From Jidongwangia harbinensis (GTDB lineage: Bacteria; Actinomycetota; Actinomycetes; Mycobacteriales; Micromonosporaceae), in assembly GCF_020216025.1 (NCBI RefSeq), contig NZ_JAIWNC010000043.1, positions 1 through 64,000 of the forward strand: 64,000 bases of DNA, given 5' to 3'. Of this stretch, positions 35,970 to 45,279 are shown piece by piece (position 1 is the first letter of the stretch; each line of letters starts with the position of its first letter). Both the position numbers and the translations under genes were made by a program. The notes beneath the pieces were generated by a model. It saw nothing but the letters and a program-made list of their open reading frames with translations. It was not told where the DNA came from and did not search any database.

Positions 35970-37868
35970 TCATCCGGGAAGGACGGCGCGGACCGGTCCG
36001 GTGTCCGCGCCGTCGGCGAGCGACGTCAGCATGTCCGCCAGGATCGCCACGCCGTGCTGGGTCAGCAACGACTCCGGGTGGAACTGCACCGACCGCAGTC
36101 CCGGCCCGGACAGGGCGTGCACCTCGCCGGTCGTCGCGTCCCGGCTCACCCGCAGCACCTCGCCGGGCAGCCGCGGGCTGACCACCTCGTCGGCCGGGGC
36201 GAGCGCGGCGAAGGTGTTGTAGAAGCCGACCCGGGTGCGCTCGCCGAACAGGTCGATGTCGCGTTGCATTCCCTGGTGCGGGGCCGCCTTGCGTACCACC
36301 TCGAGGCCCAGCAGGTCGCAGAGGACCTGGTGGCCGAGGCAGATCGCCAGCAGCGGCCGCCGCCGGTGCAGCAGGGTGTCCACCATGGACCGCAGCGTGG
36401 CCACCTTCCGGTCGCCCCGGTCGCGGGGATCCCCCGGGCCCGGCCCGATGACGACGACGTCACCGTCGTCGGTGGTACCCGGCTCGTCGAACCCCCGGAT
36501 CGTGGTGCGCGTGCCCAGCGTGGCGAGCTGATGTTCCAGCATGGCGGTGAACGCGTCCTCGCCGTCCACTACCAGGATCCGCCGTCCGTCCAGCGGCCGC
36601 GGCCGGCGCGACCCCGGACCGGCACCGCCGCGCCAGTAGTGGGCGAGCGTGGCGGTGCGGCCGGCCAGCCGCGCCCGTACCTCGGGATGTCCGGCCAGCG
36701 CCGGTGCCGGCCGGGCCGGCGGGCGCGCGTCCGGGCGCAACGCGTCGAGCAGCGCGGCGGTCTTGGCGTGCGTCTCGGCGGTCTCCGCCACCGGGTCGGA
36801 GTGGCGCACCAGGGTGGCGCCGACCCCGATGGTGAGGGTGCGGTCCGGAGCCAGTTCGGCGGTGCGGATCAGGACCGCCGAGTCGAGCGCCGGGCCCGGT
36901 CCGACCACCGCCAGGACGCCGCTGTAGTACCCGCGCCCGGCCGGCTCGTACCGCTTGATCACCCGGCAGGCGTTCTGCAGCGGACTGCCGGTCACGGTGG
37001 GGACGAACATGGTCTCGCGCAGCACCGTGCGCACGTCGGCGGACGTCGGCCCGGAGAGCAGATACTCGGTGTGCACCAGGCGCGCCATCTCGCGCAGGTA
37101 CGGACCGTGCAGCCGGACCCCCGGCGTGCACACCCGGGCCATCATCTTCAGTTCCTCGTCCACCACCATGTGCAACTCGTCGATCTCCTTGCGGTCGGCC
37201 AGGAAATCCAGCACCCCGGGTACGGTGCGGTGCGCCGCCGCGGCCCGGTACGTGCCGCTGATCGGGGTCATCCACAGCCGGCCGTCCGCCAGGCTGGCAT
37301 GCCGCTCGGGCGTCGCGCCGACCAGCACCCGCGAGCCGGTGTGCAGCAGGAAGGTCCAGTACGCACCGGTCTCGCGTTCCAGCAGGCGGCGGAAGACGGT
37401 CAGCGCGGCGCGGACCGGGTCGCCCTGCACGGTGGCCCGGTACGCGCGACGGATCACGAAGTTGGCGCCCTCGCCGCGGCCGATCTCCTGGTCGACGATG
37501 CGGCGCACGGTGGCGGCGTAGGCGTCGTCGCCGACGTCGAAACCGCCGCCCGTCACGTCGACGACGTCGTCCGGAAGGCAGCGCAGCAGATCCGCCCGGT
37601 CCACGGTGCGGTCGTCGCGCACCGTCATGGCGAGCAGCGGCGCGCCGTCGTCGTGGCAGTCGAAGCCGCGTTCCCGTAGCTGGCGGTAGGGCACCAGGAC
37701 GACCATCCGGTGCGCCGGCCCGGGTCCGGACGGCGGCAGCGCGGCCAGCTCGTCCGCCTCGTGGACGTCACCGGTGAGCACCTCCACCCCGGTGGCGCTC
37801 ACCGCCGGGCGGTGCAGGAGCAGAAAGGGTGTGCCGCCGTCGATCACCGCGCGCAACGCGTTGTCCAT
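35970..37868 (-). CDS. fused anthranilate synthase / PhzE-type aminodeoxyisochorismate synthase
   Basis: Protein of 632 residues. The N-terminal chorismate-binding domain (about 110-385: GRGEGANFVIRRAY, ATPERHASL, PISGTYRAAA, KEIDELHMVVDEELKMMA, GSPLQNACRVIKRYE) is fused to a class I glutamine amidotransferase domain (about 435-620) with catalytic C510 (LAICLGHQVL) and QFHPESL. It turns chorismate plus glutamine into an amino-cyclohexadiene (PhzE) or anthranilate (TrpEG). The two cannot be told apart by eye. Its divergent place next to a class II DAHP synthase and a biosynthetic operon argues for secondary metabolism: it diverts chorismate to the starter unit of the cluster. It is not linked to other trp genes. 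Confidence 0.88.
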   Translation of the reverse strand: MDNALRAVIDGGTPFLLLHRPAVSATGVEVLTGDVHEADELAALPPSGPGPAHRMVVLVPYRQLRERGFDCHDDGAPLLAMTVRDDRTVDRADLLRCLPDDVVDVTGGGFDVGDDAYAATVRRIVDQEIGRGEGANFVIRRAYRATVQGDPVRAALTVFRRLLERETGAYWTFLLHTGSRVLVGATPERHASLADGRLWMTPISGTYRAAAAHRTVPGVLDFLADRKEIDELHMVVDEELKMMARVCTPGVRLHGPYLREMARLVHTEYLLSGPTSADVRTVLRETMFVPTVTGSPLQNACRVIKRYEPAGRGYYSGVLAVVGPGPALDSAVLIRTAELAPDRTLTIGVGATLVRHSDPVAETAETHAKTAALLDALRPDARPPARPAPALAGHPEVRARLAGRTATLAHYWRGGAGPGSRRPRPLDGRRILVVDGEDAFTAMLEHQLATLGTRTTIRGFDEPGTTDDGDVVVIGPGPGDPRDRGDRKVATLRSMVDTLLHRRRPLLAICLGHQVLCDLLGLEVVRKAAPHQGMQRDIDLFGERTRVGFYNTFAALAPADEVVSPRLPGEVLRVSRDATTGEVHALSGPGLRSVQFHPESLLTQHGVAILADMLTSLADGADTGPVRAVLPG

Positions 37869-37999
37869 GCCGCCAGAGCCTGGCAGCAGAGCGGCCGCCG
37901 GGCAGCTACTCGAACGAGTCGGCGTGGTGCCGCCGGGCCGGGCCGACTACCCGCACGAGTAGTTCCGGCCGATCCGGTGTGGACACTAGCTTCGTCGCC

Positions 38000-38047
38000 A
38001 TGACAGGGCACACCGCAACGACCACGACGGCGGCGACGCCGGTATGA
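38000..38047 (+). CDS. possible 15-residue Thr-rich upstream ORF
   Basis: ATG 38000 to TGA 38047 encodes MTGHTATTTTAATPV. The stop overlaps the ATG of the DAHP synthase gene (ATGA), as in translationally coupled leaders. A weak -10 (TAGCTT, 37987-37992) lies at the right distance for a leaderless start at 38000. It has no aromatic codons, so it is not a classic aromatic attenuator. It could be chance. Confidence 0.25.
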   Translation: MTGHTATTTTAATPV

Positions 38048-39240
38048 GTGCCCGGATGACGTGGGCGGGCCCCGCCGCATCGGTGTCCGGGCTGAGCCGG
38101 GACGAGATCCGGCGGTGGCGGGCGATGCCGGCCGCGCAGCAGCCGGAGTGGGGCGACGACTGGCTGATCGAGCAGGTCGTCGACGACCTCGGCGGGATGC
38201 CCGGCCTGGTCGGCTGGCACGAGGTGCAGCGGCTGCGCGGGGTCCTGGCGGAGGTGGTCGCGGGCCGCCGCCGGGTGGTCCAGGCCGGCGACTGCGCCGA
38301 GGACCCGGACGACTGCCGTCCCGGGCCGCTCCGCCGCAAGGTCGCCCTGCTCGACGCCATGGCGCAGGTCGTCGGCATCATGTCCGGCAAGCCGGCGATC
38401 CGGGTCGGTCGCCTGGCCGGCCAGTTCGCCAAGCCGCGCAGCACGCCGACCGAACGGATCGGCGACGTGGAGCTGCCGGCGTACCGGGGCCATCTGGTCA
38501 ACGGCCCGGCGCCGGACCCGGCGGCCCGCCGCCCCGATCCGCTGCGGCTGCTCACCTGCTACACGGCGGCCCGCGGCGCGATGGCGTACCTGGACGCGAC
38601 GGCGGACCGTGCCGACCCGGTGTGGACCAGCCACGAGGCGCTGGTGCTGGACTACGAGGTGCCGTTGGTACGCCGGGACCCGGACGGCCAGCTCACGCTC
38701 ACCTCGACGCACTGGCCGTGGATCGGCGAACGGACCCGGCGGCCGGACGGCGCGCACGTGCGCCTGCTGGCGGCCGTGACCAACCCGGTCGGCTGCAAGA
38801 TCGGGCCCGGCGTCACCGAGGACGACCTGCGCACCCTGTGCGCGGTGCTGGATCCCCGGCACACGCCCGGGCGGCTGACGTTCATCGTGCGGATGGGTGC
38901 CGAGCTGATCGGTTCCCGGCTGCCCCGGCTGGTCCGCGCCGTGCGTGCCGCCGGGCACCCGGTGATCTGGCTGTGCGATCCCATGCACGGCAACACCGAG
39001 CGCGGTCCGGACGGCGTGAAGACCCGCCGGATCGGTGCGCTGCTGCGGGAACTGACGTGTTTCCAGGAGATCGTCGACGGCACCTCCGGCGTCGCGGGCG
39101 GACTGCACCTGGAGACGACCCCGGACCCGGTCGTGGAGTGCCGGTCCGACGACGGCCCGCTCGGGCCCCGGACCACGCTGTGCGACCCGCGACTCAACAC
39201 CGAGCAGGCACTGCTGCTCACCGAGCACTGGCACCGATGA
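38044..39240 (+). CDS. class II 3-deoxy-7-phosphoheptulonate (DAHP) synthase
   Basis: Protein of 398 residues; ATG 38056 is an alternative start. Condenses phosphoenolpyruvate and erythrose 4-phosphate, the first step of the shikimate pathway. Hallmarks: VVQAGDCAEDPDD, KPAIRVGRLAGQFAKPRS, THWPWIGERTR, NPVGCKIGPG, WLCDPMHGNTE. At about 400 residues it is shorter than the housekeeping enzyme (about 450) and resembles PhzC-type dedicated copies lacking the extra N-terminal regulatory helices, so it may escape feedback inhibition. First gene of the long biosynthetic operon, it boosts chorismate supply. Confidence 0.93.
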   Translation: MSARMTWAGPAASVSGLSRDEIRRWRAMPAAQQPEWGDDWLIEQVVDDLGGMPGLVGWHEVQRLRGVLAEVVAGRRRVVQAGDCAEDPDDCRPGPLRRKVALLDAMAQVVGIMSGKPAIRVGRLAGQFAKPRSTPTERIGDVELPAYRGHLVNGPAPDPAARRPDPLRLLTCYTAARGAMAYLDATADRADPVWTSHEALVLDYEVPLVRRDPDGQLTLTSTHWPWIGERTRRPDGAHVRLLAAVTNPVGCKIGPGVTEDDLRTLCAVLDPRHTPGRLTFIVRMGAELIGSRLPRLVRAVRAAGHPVIWLCDPMHGNTERGPDGVKTRRIGALLRELTCFQEIVDGTSGVAGGLHLETTPDPVVECRSDDGPLGPRTTLCDPRLNTEQALLLTEHWHR

Positions 39241-39269
39241 CCGCCGACCCGCGGAGGTGGGACGTACTC

Positions 39270-39527
39270 ATGAAGACCGTGGACCGCGACACCGCCGGTG
39301 AACGGCTGCGCGCGATCGTGGCGTCGATCCTCGAACTCCGCCCGGACGAGGTCGGGATCGACGACCACTTCTACGACGACCTGCAGTCCGGATCGCTGGA
39401 GAAGGTCGAGATCGCGGTCCGGATCGAACGGGAGTTCGGCGTCGGGATAGCGGCCGACGAGGCCGCTCGCGTGCAGCGCCTGTCGGACGCGCTGGCGCTG
39501 CTCCGGGACAAGGGTGCGATCAGCTGA
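39270..39527 (+). CDS. acyl carrier protein
   Basis: Protein of 85 residues. ATG 39270 is preferred, with GGAGGTGG at 39253-39260; an ATG overlapping the previous stop is possible. Four-helix ACP with the attachment serine S42 in DDLQSGSLEKVEIAVRI; note G-S-L instead of the usual D-S-L. It should carry the phosphopantetheine arm. Placed directly before the acid:AMP ligase, it is the likely acceptor of the starter unit. Confidence 0.87.
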   Translation: MKTVDRDTAGERLRAIVASILELRPDEVGIDDHFYDDLQSGSLEKVEIAVRIEREFGVGIAADEAARVQRLSDALALLRDKGAIS

Positions 39528-39542
39528 GGAAAGGCGTGGACG

Positions 39543-41054
39543 ATGAAACTGGTGCAACGACTGGTGGGCCGGCACGTCGACGCCGGTGACGGCGAGCGGG
39601 TGGCCTACCACGACCCGGACCTCGGTCCGGTCGACTATGCCCGGCTGTACGAGGCGGCGCGCGCCTACGCCGCCGACCTGCACGACCGCGGGATTCCGGT
39701 CGGCGCGAACGGCCTGCTGGTGGCGGACGACTCGGTGGCCACCGTGGTCGCCGTGCTCGGCCTCTGGTGGTACGGCTGCGTGCCGGTCCCGGTGAGTCCC
39801 GCACTCACCGACGCCGAGTTGCGCTTCGTGGCCGCCGACTGCGGCGCCGCGATGGTGCACCTGGACGCGCCGGCCGCCCGGCAGGCCGTACTGGCGGCGG
39901 AGTTCGCCGGACTGCCCGGCACCACCGGCGACGGCGTCCGGGCGGCCGTCGGGGATCGGGCGGCCGGCGCCCCGGACCCGTTCGACTGGCCGGCCGACCG
40001 CCCGGCGCTGCTGCAGTACACCTCCGGCAGCACCGGCGAACCCAAGGGGGTGCTGCACTCCGCGGCCGGCATCGAGGCGGTCCTGGACGGCTTCGGCCGG
40101 GTGCTGGCCCTCGGCCCGGACGACGTGACCATGTGCACGGCCAAGATGTCCTTCGGGTACGGGTTCGGCGACTCGGTCCTCTTCCCGCTCGCCGCCGGAG
40201 CCGCCGCGGTGCTGCTGCGCGGCCCGGTCGACGCCCAGGTGGTGCTGGCGGCGCTGCGCCGGCACCGGCCCACCGTGCTGTTCTCGGTACCGCGCATGTA
40301 CGCCGCGCTGCTGTCGGTCACCGGCGCCGGCGCCGAGGACCTCCGGCGGCAGCGGCTGCGCCTGGCGGTCTCCGCCGGCGAACACCTGCCGGTCCACCTG
40401 AGCGAACGGGTCCGGGAGACCCTCGGGGTGCCGGTGGTCAACGGGCTGGGCGCGACCGAGGTGCTGCACATCGTCGTGGCCACGCCGCCGGACCGGGCCA
40501 CGCCCGGGTCGACCGGCGTCGCGGTCCCCGGCGTCACCGTGACGGTCCGCGACGCCGACGGCCGGCCGGTGCCCGACGGTACGGACGGCCGGCTGCACAT
40601 CGCCGGGCCGTGTGTGGCCCTGGGCTACCTGAACCGGCCGGACGCCGAGCGCCGCACGTTCGCCGTCGGCGGAGCGTTCACCTCGGACATCGTGCACGTC
40701 GCCGACGACGGCGAGGTGCGATACCTGTGCCGCGCCGACGACCTGCTCAACCTCGGCGGCTACAAGGTGGCTCCGAGCGAGGTGGAAGGGGTGATCCGCA
40801 AGACCGACGGGGTCGCCGACTGCGCGGTCATCGCGGCCACCGACGACGACGGACTGGAGAGCGCGGTCGCCTACGCGGTCCCGGCACCCGGCGCGGATCC
40901 GGTCGAGGTGCGGCGGGCCATCCTGCGCTCGATCCGCGCCGAGCTGACCGCGTTCAAGCGCCCGGCCCGGGTCGAGGTCCTCGACGCGCTACCGGTGACG
41001 TCCACCGGCAAGCTCGCCCGCTACCAGCTCCGCGGCCTGGCGAGGGACCGATGA
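39543..41054 (+). CDS. AMP-dependent acid:CoA/ACP ligase (benzoate-CoA ligase-like)
   Basis: Protein of 503 residues, ANL superfamily. Adenylation motifs: YTSGSTGEPKGV (P-loop), GLGATEV (A5), TSDIVHVADDGEVRYLCRADD (A7-A8 hinge) and the catalytic lysine in PVTSTGKLARYQ. The wording FSVPRMYAALL and SAGEHLP resembles benzoate-CoA ligase-type enzymes that act on aryl acids. It probably activates the amino-aryl acid derived from chorismate and loads it on CoA or the adjacent ACP. The substrate is inferred from context. Confidence 0.88.
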   Translation: MKLVQRLVGRHVDAGDGERVAYHDPDLGPVDYARLYEAARAYAADLHDRGIPVGANGLLVADDSVATVVAVLGLWWYGCVPVPVSPALTDAELRFVAADCGAAMVHLDAPAARQAVLAAEFAGLPGTTGDGVRAAVGDRAAGAPDPFDWPADRPALLQYTSGSTGEPKGVLHSAAGIEAVLDGFGRVLALGPDDVTMCTAKMSFGYGFGDSVLFPLAAGAAAVLLRGPVDAQVVLAALRRHRPTVLFSVPRMYAALLSVTGAGAEDLRRQRLRLAVSAGEHLPVHLSERVRETLGVPVVNGLGATEVLHIVVATPPDRATPGSTGVAVPGVTVTVRDADGRPVPDGTDGRLHIAGPCVALGYLNRPDAERRTFAVGGAFTSDIVHVADDGEVRYLCRADDLLNLGGYKVAPSEVEGVIRKTDGVADCAVIAATDDDGLESAVAYAVPAPGADPVEVRRAILRSIRAELTAFKRPARVEVLDALPVTSTGKLARYQLRGLARDR

Positions 41055-42181
41055 GCTGCGTCATCACCGGGATGGGCGCGGTGGCCGCGGTCGGCGGCGG
41101 GCCGGAGCAGATCTTCACCGCGCTGTGCGCCGGCACCAGCGGGCTGACCAAGCTGCGCGCGTTCGACCTGAACCGGTACCGGGCGCACCACGCCTACGAG
41201 ATCGACGACCGCACCGGACCGGGCCGGGACGAACCGTTGCGGGCGACCCGCTGGCTCGTCGACGCGGTCGAGCAGGCGTGCGCCGACGGCGGGCTGACGC
41301 CGGCCGCCCGGGTGCCCGTGCTGCTCGGCACCACGCTGCGGGAACAGCGCAGCGTGGAACTGTGGTGGCGGGGCGAGGGCGAGGTGTCCGCGGCCGACCT
41401 CCACTTCGGACCGGCCCTGCGCCGCCGGTTCGGGTTCACCCGCACCTACACGTTCGCCAACGCCTGCGCGGCGACGCTGTACGCGCTGGGCCTGGCCACC
41501 GACCTGCTCGACCTGGGCATGGCGGACGCGGTGGTGGTGGCCGGCACCGACGCGATCACGGAGAGCGCGTTCGGCACCCTCGACCGGGTACAGAATCGCA
41601 CCCCGGAGGCGCTGCGCCCGTTCGACCGGGCCCGGGCGGGCATGCTGATGGGCGAGGGCGCGTCCGCGGTGGTGGTCCGGCGGGACGGCGACGGCGACCG
41701 GCCGGCTCTGGCCCGGATCCGCGGGGTCAGCATGAACTGCGACGCCTACCACCCCACGGCACCGGACCCGGCCGGCATCGCGGCCGCGATGCACGCCGCA
41801 CACACCCGCGCCGGCCTCGGCCCGGACGAGATCGACCTGGTGATGCTGCACGGCAGCGGCACCGAACTCAACGACGCCGCCGAGGCCACCGCGCTGCACG
41901 CGGTGTTCGGGGACGCCGCCGCCCGGCCGCTGATGACCGCGATCAAGTCGATGACCGGGCACACCCTGGGCGGGTCCGGCCTGCTCAGCCTCATCGTGGC
42001 GGTGCTGTCGCTGCACCGCGGCGTGGTGCCGCCGATCGCCGGGCTCACCGATCCGGCCGACGAGGCGGCCGGGCTGCGCCTGGTCAGCGGTACGGCGGCC
42101 ACCGCGCCGCTGCGTACCGCCCAGGTGGACGCGTTCGGATTCGGCGGCATCAACGCCGTGGCCGTCGTGGAGCGGTCGTGA
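41051..42181 (+). CDS. beta-ketoacyl synthase, catalytic (KS-alpha of pair 1)
   Basis: Protein of 376 residues; ATGA overlap with the ligase gene. Thiolase-fold KAS I/II-type synthase with active cysteine C139 (FANACAATLYALG) and the two histidines in MLHGSGTELND and KSMTGHTLGGSG. It condenses the ACP-bound chain with an extender. It is followed by a shorter paralogue lacking the cysteine, an arrangement recalling KS/chain-length-factor heterodimers. Confidence 0.92.
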   Translation: MSCVITGMGAVAAVGGGPEQIFTALCAGTSGLTKLRAFDLNRYRAHHAYEIDDRTGPGRDEPLRATRWLVDAVEQACADGGLTPAARVPVLLGTTLREQRSVELWWRGEGEVSAADLHFGPALRRRFGFTRTYTFANACAATLYALGLATDLLDLGMADAVVVAGTDAITESAFGTLDRVQNRTPEALRPFDRARAGMLMGEGASAVVVRRDGDGDRPALARIRGVSMNCDAYHPTAPDPAGIAAAMHAAHTRAGLGPDEIDLVMLHGSGTELNDAAEATALHAVFGDAAARPLMTAIKSMTGHTLGGSGLLSLIVAVLSLHRGVVPPIAGLTDPADEAAGLRLVSGTAATAPLRTAQVDAFGFGGINAVAVVERS

Positions 42182-43140
42182 CCGGCCCGGGCCGGCCGGC
42201 CGCGGTGACCGGCATCGGGCTCGCGGTCAGCGGCCTCGGCACCCCGGACGACCTGCTGCAACCGGACGGCGCCGAGGAAGCCTTCGACCCGGCCACCGGG
42301 CTGACCGGCCGGGCGATGCGGCACAAGGACCGGGCCTCCCGGTTCGCGCTGCGCGCCGCGGCGGACGCGTTGCGCGACGCCGGCCTGCTCACCGGCGCCA
42401 CGTTCGCCGGGCCGGCGTCGCGCACCTGCGTGGTGGTGAGCACCAACTTCGGCAACCTGGACAGCGTCTGCACGTTCGCCGACACGATCGCCGAGGACAG
42501 CGTCCTCGGGCTCAGCCCGCTCGGTCTGCCGCACACGTCGTCGAACTCGGTCGCCGGGTGGCTGGCCATCGAGTACGGCCTGCGCGGACCCAACCTCACC
42601 GTGTGCAACGGCGGCACCGGCGGGCTGGACGCGCTGTTCTGGGCCCGCGCCATGATCGCGGCGGACCGTGCCGACGTGGCACTGGTGGTGGGCGTCGAAC
42701 CCGACACCGCCCCGGTGGCCCGGCTGGTCGGCCACCGCCCCCGGCTGGACGGCGCGGCGGCGGTGGTGCTGGAGTCCGTGCCGCACCGCCGGTCCCGCGG
42801 CGCCCCGCCGCGGGCGGTGATCACCGCCTGCACCCACGGGGCGGCGCTGCCCGACGCGGTCCGCGCGGTCCGCGGCACCGACCGGCAACCGGTCGGGCTC
42901 TGGCTCACCCCGGCCGGCCCGCGACCCGGCGACGCCGCGTCGTCGTGGTGTGCCACCACCAGGGATCTCACCGCGCGGCTGGGCGAATGCTCCGGCGCGC
43001 TCGGCGTGCTCCAGTGCGTCGCGGGCGTCAGCTATCTCGACGCCTCCGGGCCCGGCGCCGTGCTGGCCACGTCCGCCGACGGGCCCGACCACACCGCCGT
43101 GGCCGCGCTCCTGCTCACCGCGCCGGGGCAGGCGTCATGA
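42178..43140 (+). CDS. ketosynthase-like protein without active cysteine (CLF-like, pair 1)
   Basis: Protein of 320 residues starting at a GTG that overlaps the previous stop. The N-terminal KS half is recognisable (AVTGIGLAVSGLG, NSVAGWLAIEYGLRGPNLTV), but the site of the nucleophile reads CNGGTGGLDAL with G146 where cysteine belongs, and the C-terminal histidine motifs are missing or unrecognisable. It cannot condense by itself and probably pairs with the catalytic KS upstream, as chain-length factors do in type II polyketide systems. Confidence 0.82.
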   Translation: MTGPGRPAAVTGIGLAVSGLGTPDDLLQPDGAEEAFDPATGLTGRAMRHKDRASRFALRAAADALRDAGLLTGATFAGPASRTCVVVSTNFGNLDSVCTFADTIAEDSVLGLSPLGLPHTSSNSVAGWLAIEYGLRGPNLTVCNGGTGGLDALFWARAMIAADRADVALVVGVEPDTAPVARLVGHRPRLDGAAAVVLESVPHRRSRGAPPRAVITACTHGAALPDAVRAVRGTDRQPVGLWLTPAGPRPGDAASSWCATTRDLTARLGECSGALGVLQCVAGVSYLDASGPGAVLATSADGPDHTAVAALLLTAPGQAS

Positions 43141-44339
43141 CCGGCCGGGTGCTGATCACCGGACTCGGCGCGCTCACCTGCCTCGGCGCCGGGGCCCCGG
43201 CGCTCTGGCACGGGATGCTCGGCGGCGGCGGCCGGCCCCGCCCGGTGCCCGACCCGCACGCCCACATGCGAACCACGCTGATGTACCTGTTCCCCGGCGA
43301 CCTCCCGGCCGAGCCCGCCGCGGTGGCGCACGTGCCGCTCGCCTCCGGTCCGCGGTACGCGGTGGCCGCCGCCCGCGAGGCCGTCGCGGACGCCGGCCTG
43401 AGCGAGCCGGTGCTCCGCGACATGCCGGTGCTGCTCGGCGTCGAGATGGGCAACGCCGGCCTGCACGAGGCGCGCCGGGTGGCCGGGCCGGACGCTGCCG
43501 CCACCGCCGGTCCGCGGCGCTGGACACCGCTGACCGTCACCGCCGCGGCGGTCGGCGCCGCCCTGGGCAGCCGGGCGCCGAACACCAGCGTCGGCAACGC
43601 CTGCGCGGCCAGCGCCTACGCGCTGACCCTGGCGGCCGACCTGATCCGGGCCGGGGAGGCCGACGTCGTCCTGGCCGGGGGCGCGGAAGGCGTCACCCGG
43701 GTCGGGATGGGCGCCTTCAACCGGCTCGGCGCCGCCGATCCGGTCCGCTGCCGGCCGTTCGACCGGCAGCGCCGGGGGACCGTGTTCGGCGACGGCGCCG
43801 CGATGCTGGTGCTGGAGTCGGCCGGGCACGCCGCGCGCCGGGGAGCCCGCGCCTACGCGGAGGTGGCGGGTGCGGCCTGGAGCTGCGACGCGCACCATCC
43901 GACCGCGCCGGACGCCACCGCCACCCAGGTGATCCGCGCGATCCGGGCGGCGCTGGCCGCGGCCGGCCTGGCCCCCGGCGACCTGGGCGCGGTCGTGCCG
44001 CACGGCACCGGCACCCCGCTCAACGACGTGGTGGAGAGCCGGGCGCTCCGCGAGGTCTTCGGCGACCACTGCGCGGCCCTGCCGCTGCTGAACCTCAAGG
44101 GCATGATCGGGCACACCGCCGGCGTGGCCGGCGCGGTGGGCTGCGTCGCCGCGGCGCTGATGCTGCGGTCCCGGATGGTGCCGGCCGCGCCGCGCCGGGA
44201 CGAGCCGGACCCGGACTGCCCGGTCTGGCTGCCGTCCACACCGACGCCGCTGGACCGGCCGTCGGTGCTGGTGAACTCGTACGCCTTCGGCGGCAACAAC
44301 GCGTCCGTCGTGCTGACCGCACCGGGGGAGGACCGATGA
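43137..44339 (+). CDS. beta-ketoacyl synthase, catalytic (KS-alpha of pair 2)
   Basis: Protein of 400 residues; ATGA overlap. Active cysteine C156 (VGNACAASAYALTLA), histidines in VPHGTGTPLND and NLKGMIGHTAG with the conserved lysine. The C-terminus NSYAFGGNNASVVL is normal for the family. A second complete condensing enzyme, clearly different from the one at 41051, suggests two distinct condensation phases or two chains. Confidence 0.92.
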   Translation: MTGRVLITGLGALTCLGAGAPALWHGMLGGGGRPRPVPDPHAHMRTTLMYLFPGDLPAEPAAVAHVPLASGPRYAVAAAREAVADAGLSEPVLRDMPVLLGVEMGNAGLHEARRVAGPDAAATAGPRRWTPLTVTAAAVGAALGSRAPNTSVGNACAASAYALTLAADLIRAGEADVVLAGGAEGVTRVGMGAFNRLGAADPVRCRPFDRQRRGTVFGDGAAMLVLESAGHAARRGARAYAEVAGAAWSCDAHHPTAPDATATQVIRAIRAALAAAGLAPGDLGAVVPHGTGTPLNDVVESRALREVFGDHCAALPLLNLKGMIGHTAGVAGAVGCVAAALMLRSRMVPAAPRRDEPDPDCPVWLPSTPTPLDRPSVLVNSYAFGGNNASVVLTAPGEDR

Positions 44340-45277
44340 ACGACGTCACGGTGACCGGCATCGGGGTGCTGCTCCCGGGCATCGACAAGCCGGCCCACGC
44401 CCTGCACCCGTCCCCGCCCGCCGGGCCGGGCTGGTTCGACGTGACCACGGTCCTGCCCGGCCGCGGCTACCGGCGGCTGCCGCCGGCGAGCCAGTACCTG
44501 CTCGCCGCCGCCGCCGAGGCCCTCGCCGACGCCGGCCCCGGTTTCGCCGCGGCACCCGCGGACCGGCGGGGCGTGGTGACCGCGCTGAACAACGCCGGGG
44601 CCGAGCTGATGGACCAGCAGGACCGCACGATCATCGCCACCGGCGCGGACGACCTGAGCCCGCTGACCACCCCGTACTTCGCCACCAGCCTGTTCGGGTC
44701 GCGGCTCGCCGCCGAGCACACCGTGCACGGGTTCTCCCTGACGGTCAACTCGCCGCGGACCGCCGGACTGGAGGGCGTGCAGCTGGGCGGCCGCGCGCTC
44801 GCCGCCGGCCGCGCCGACGTGCTGCTGATCGGCGCGACCGAGCAGACGCTGCCGCCGGGCGAGCCCGGCGCCGCGGACAGCGACGTCGGTGCGGTGGTGC
44901 TCGTCGGCGAGACCGGTGCGGCGGCCCGGGCCCGGGCCCACGGCGGTGTCCGGGTCCGCACCGGGTTCCTCGGGCCGTGGACCGGCGACGAGGCACTCGA
45001 CCGGCTGTGGGACAGCACCGTCGCCGCCGGGCCGGTGCCGCCGGTCGAGGCGGTCCTCGACGACTCTCCGGCCGGTGCCTGGGTCGCCGGCTGGTTGCGT
45101 ACCCGTGGCCTCGATCCGGTCCTGGTGCCGGCCCCGGCCGGCTGCCTCACCCCGCTGCGCCGGGTGGCCGGTCACCTGGCCGCCGGACGAGCCGACCAGC
45201 TGGTCGTCACCGCGGCGGCCGAAGGCTGCGTGGCCTTCGCCCGGATCACCCCGCCCGACCACCCGGAACAGGAGTAG
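44336..45277 (+). CDS. ketosynthase-like protein without active cysteine (CLF-like, pair 2)
   Basis: Protein of 313 residues; ATGA overlap. Begins VTVTGIGVLLPGI like a ketosynthase and keeps SLTVNSPRTAGLEGVQLG, where P140 replaces the cysteine. The C-terminal histidine motifs are absent. It is the short inactive partner of the KS upstream, repeating the pattern of pair 1. A role in chain-length control is inferred. Confidence 0.8.
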   Translation: MNDVTVTGIGVLLPGIDKPAHALHPSPPAGPGWFDVTTVLPGRGYRRLPPASQYLLAAAAEALADAGPGFAAAPADRRGVVTALNNAGAELMDQQDRTIIATGADDLSPLTTPYFATSLFGSRLAAEHTVHGFSLTVNSPRTAGLEGVQLGGRALAAGRADVLLIGATEQTLPPGEPGAADSDVGAVVLVGETGAAARARAHGGVRVRTGFLGPWTGDEALDRLWDSTVAAGPVPPVEAVLDDSPAGAWVAGWLRTRGLDPVLVPAPAGCLTPLRRVAGHLAAGRADQLVVTAAAEGCVAFARITPPDHPEQE

Positions 45278-45279
45278 CC

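Noticed and set aside
35970..39240. A phenazine biosynthesis cluster
   Set aside because: Only the PhzE-like and DAHP synthase genes are present; no PhzB, PhzD, PhzF or PhzG homologue is seen in the window.
42178..45277. Calling the short KS-like genes frameshifted or truncated pseudogenes
   Set aside because: Both have intact frames of similar length, both overlap their neighbours by ATGA or GTGA, and both follow the same design, so they look selected.
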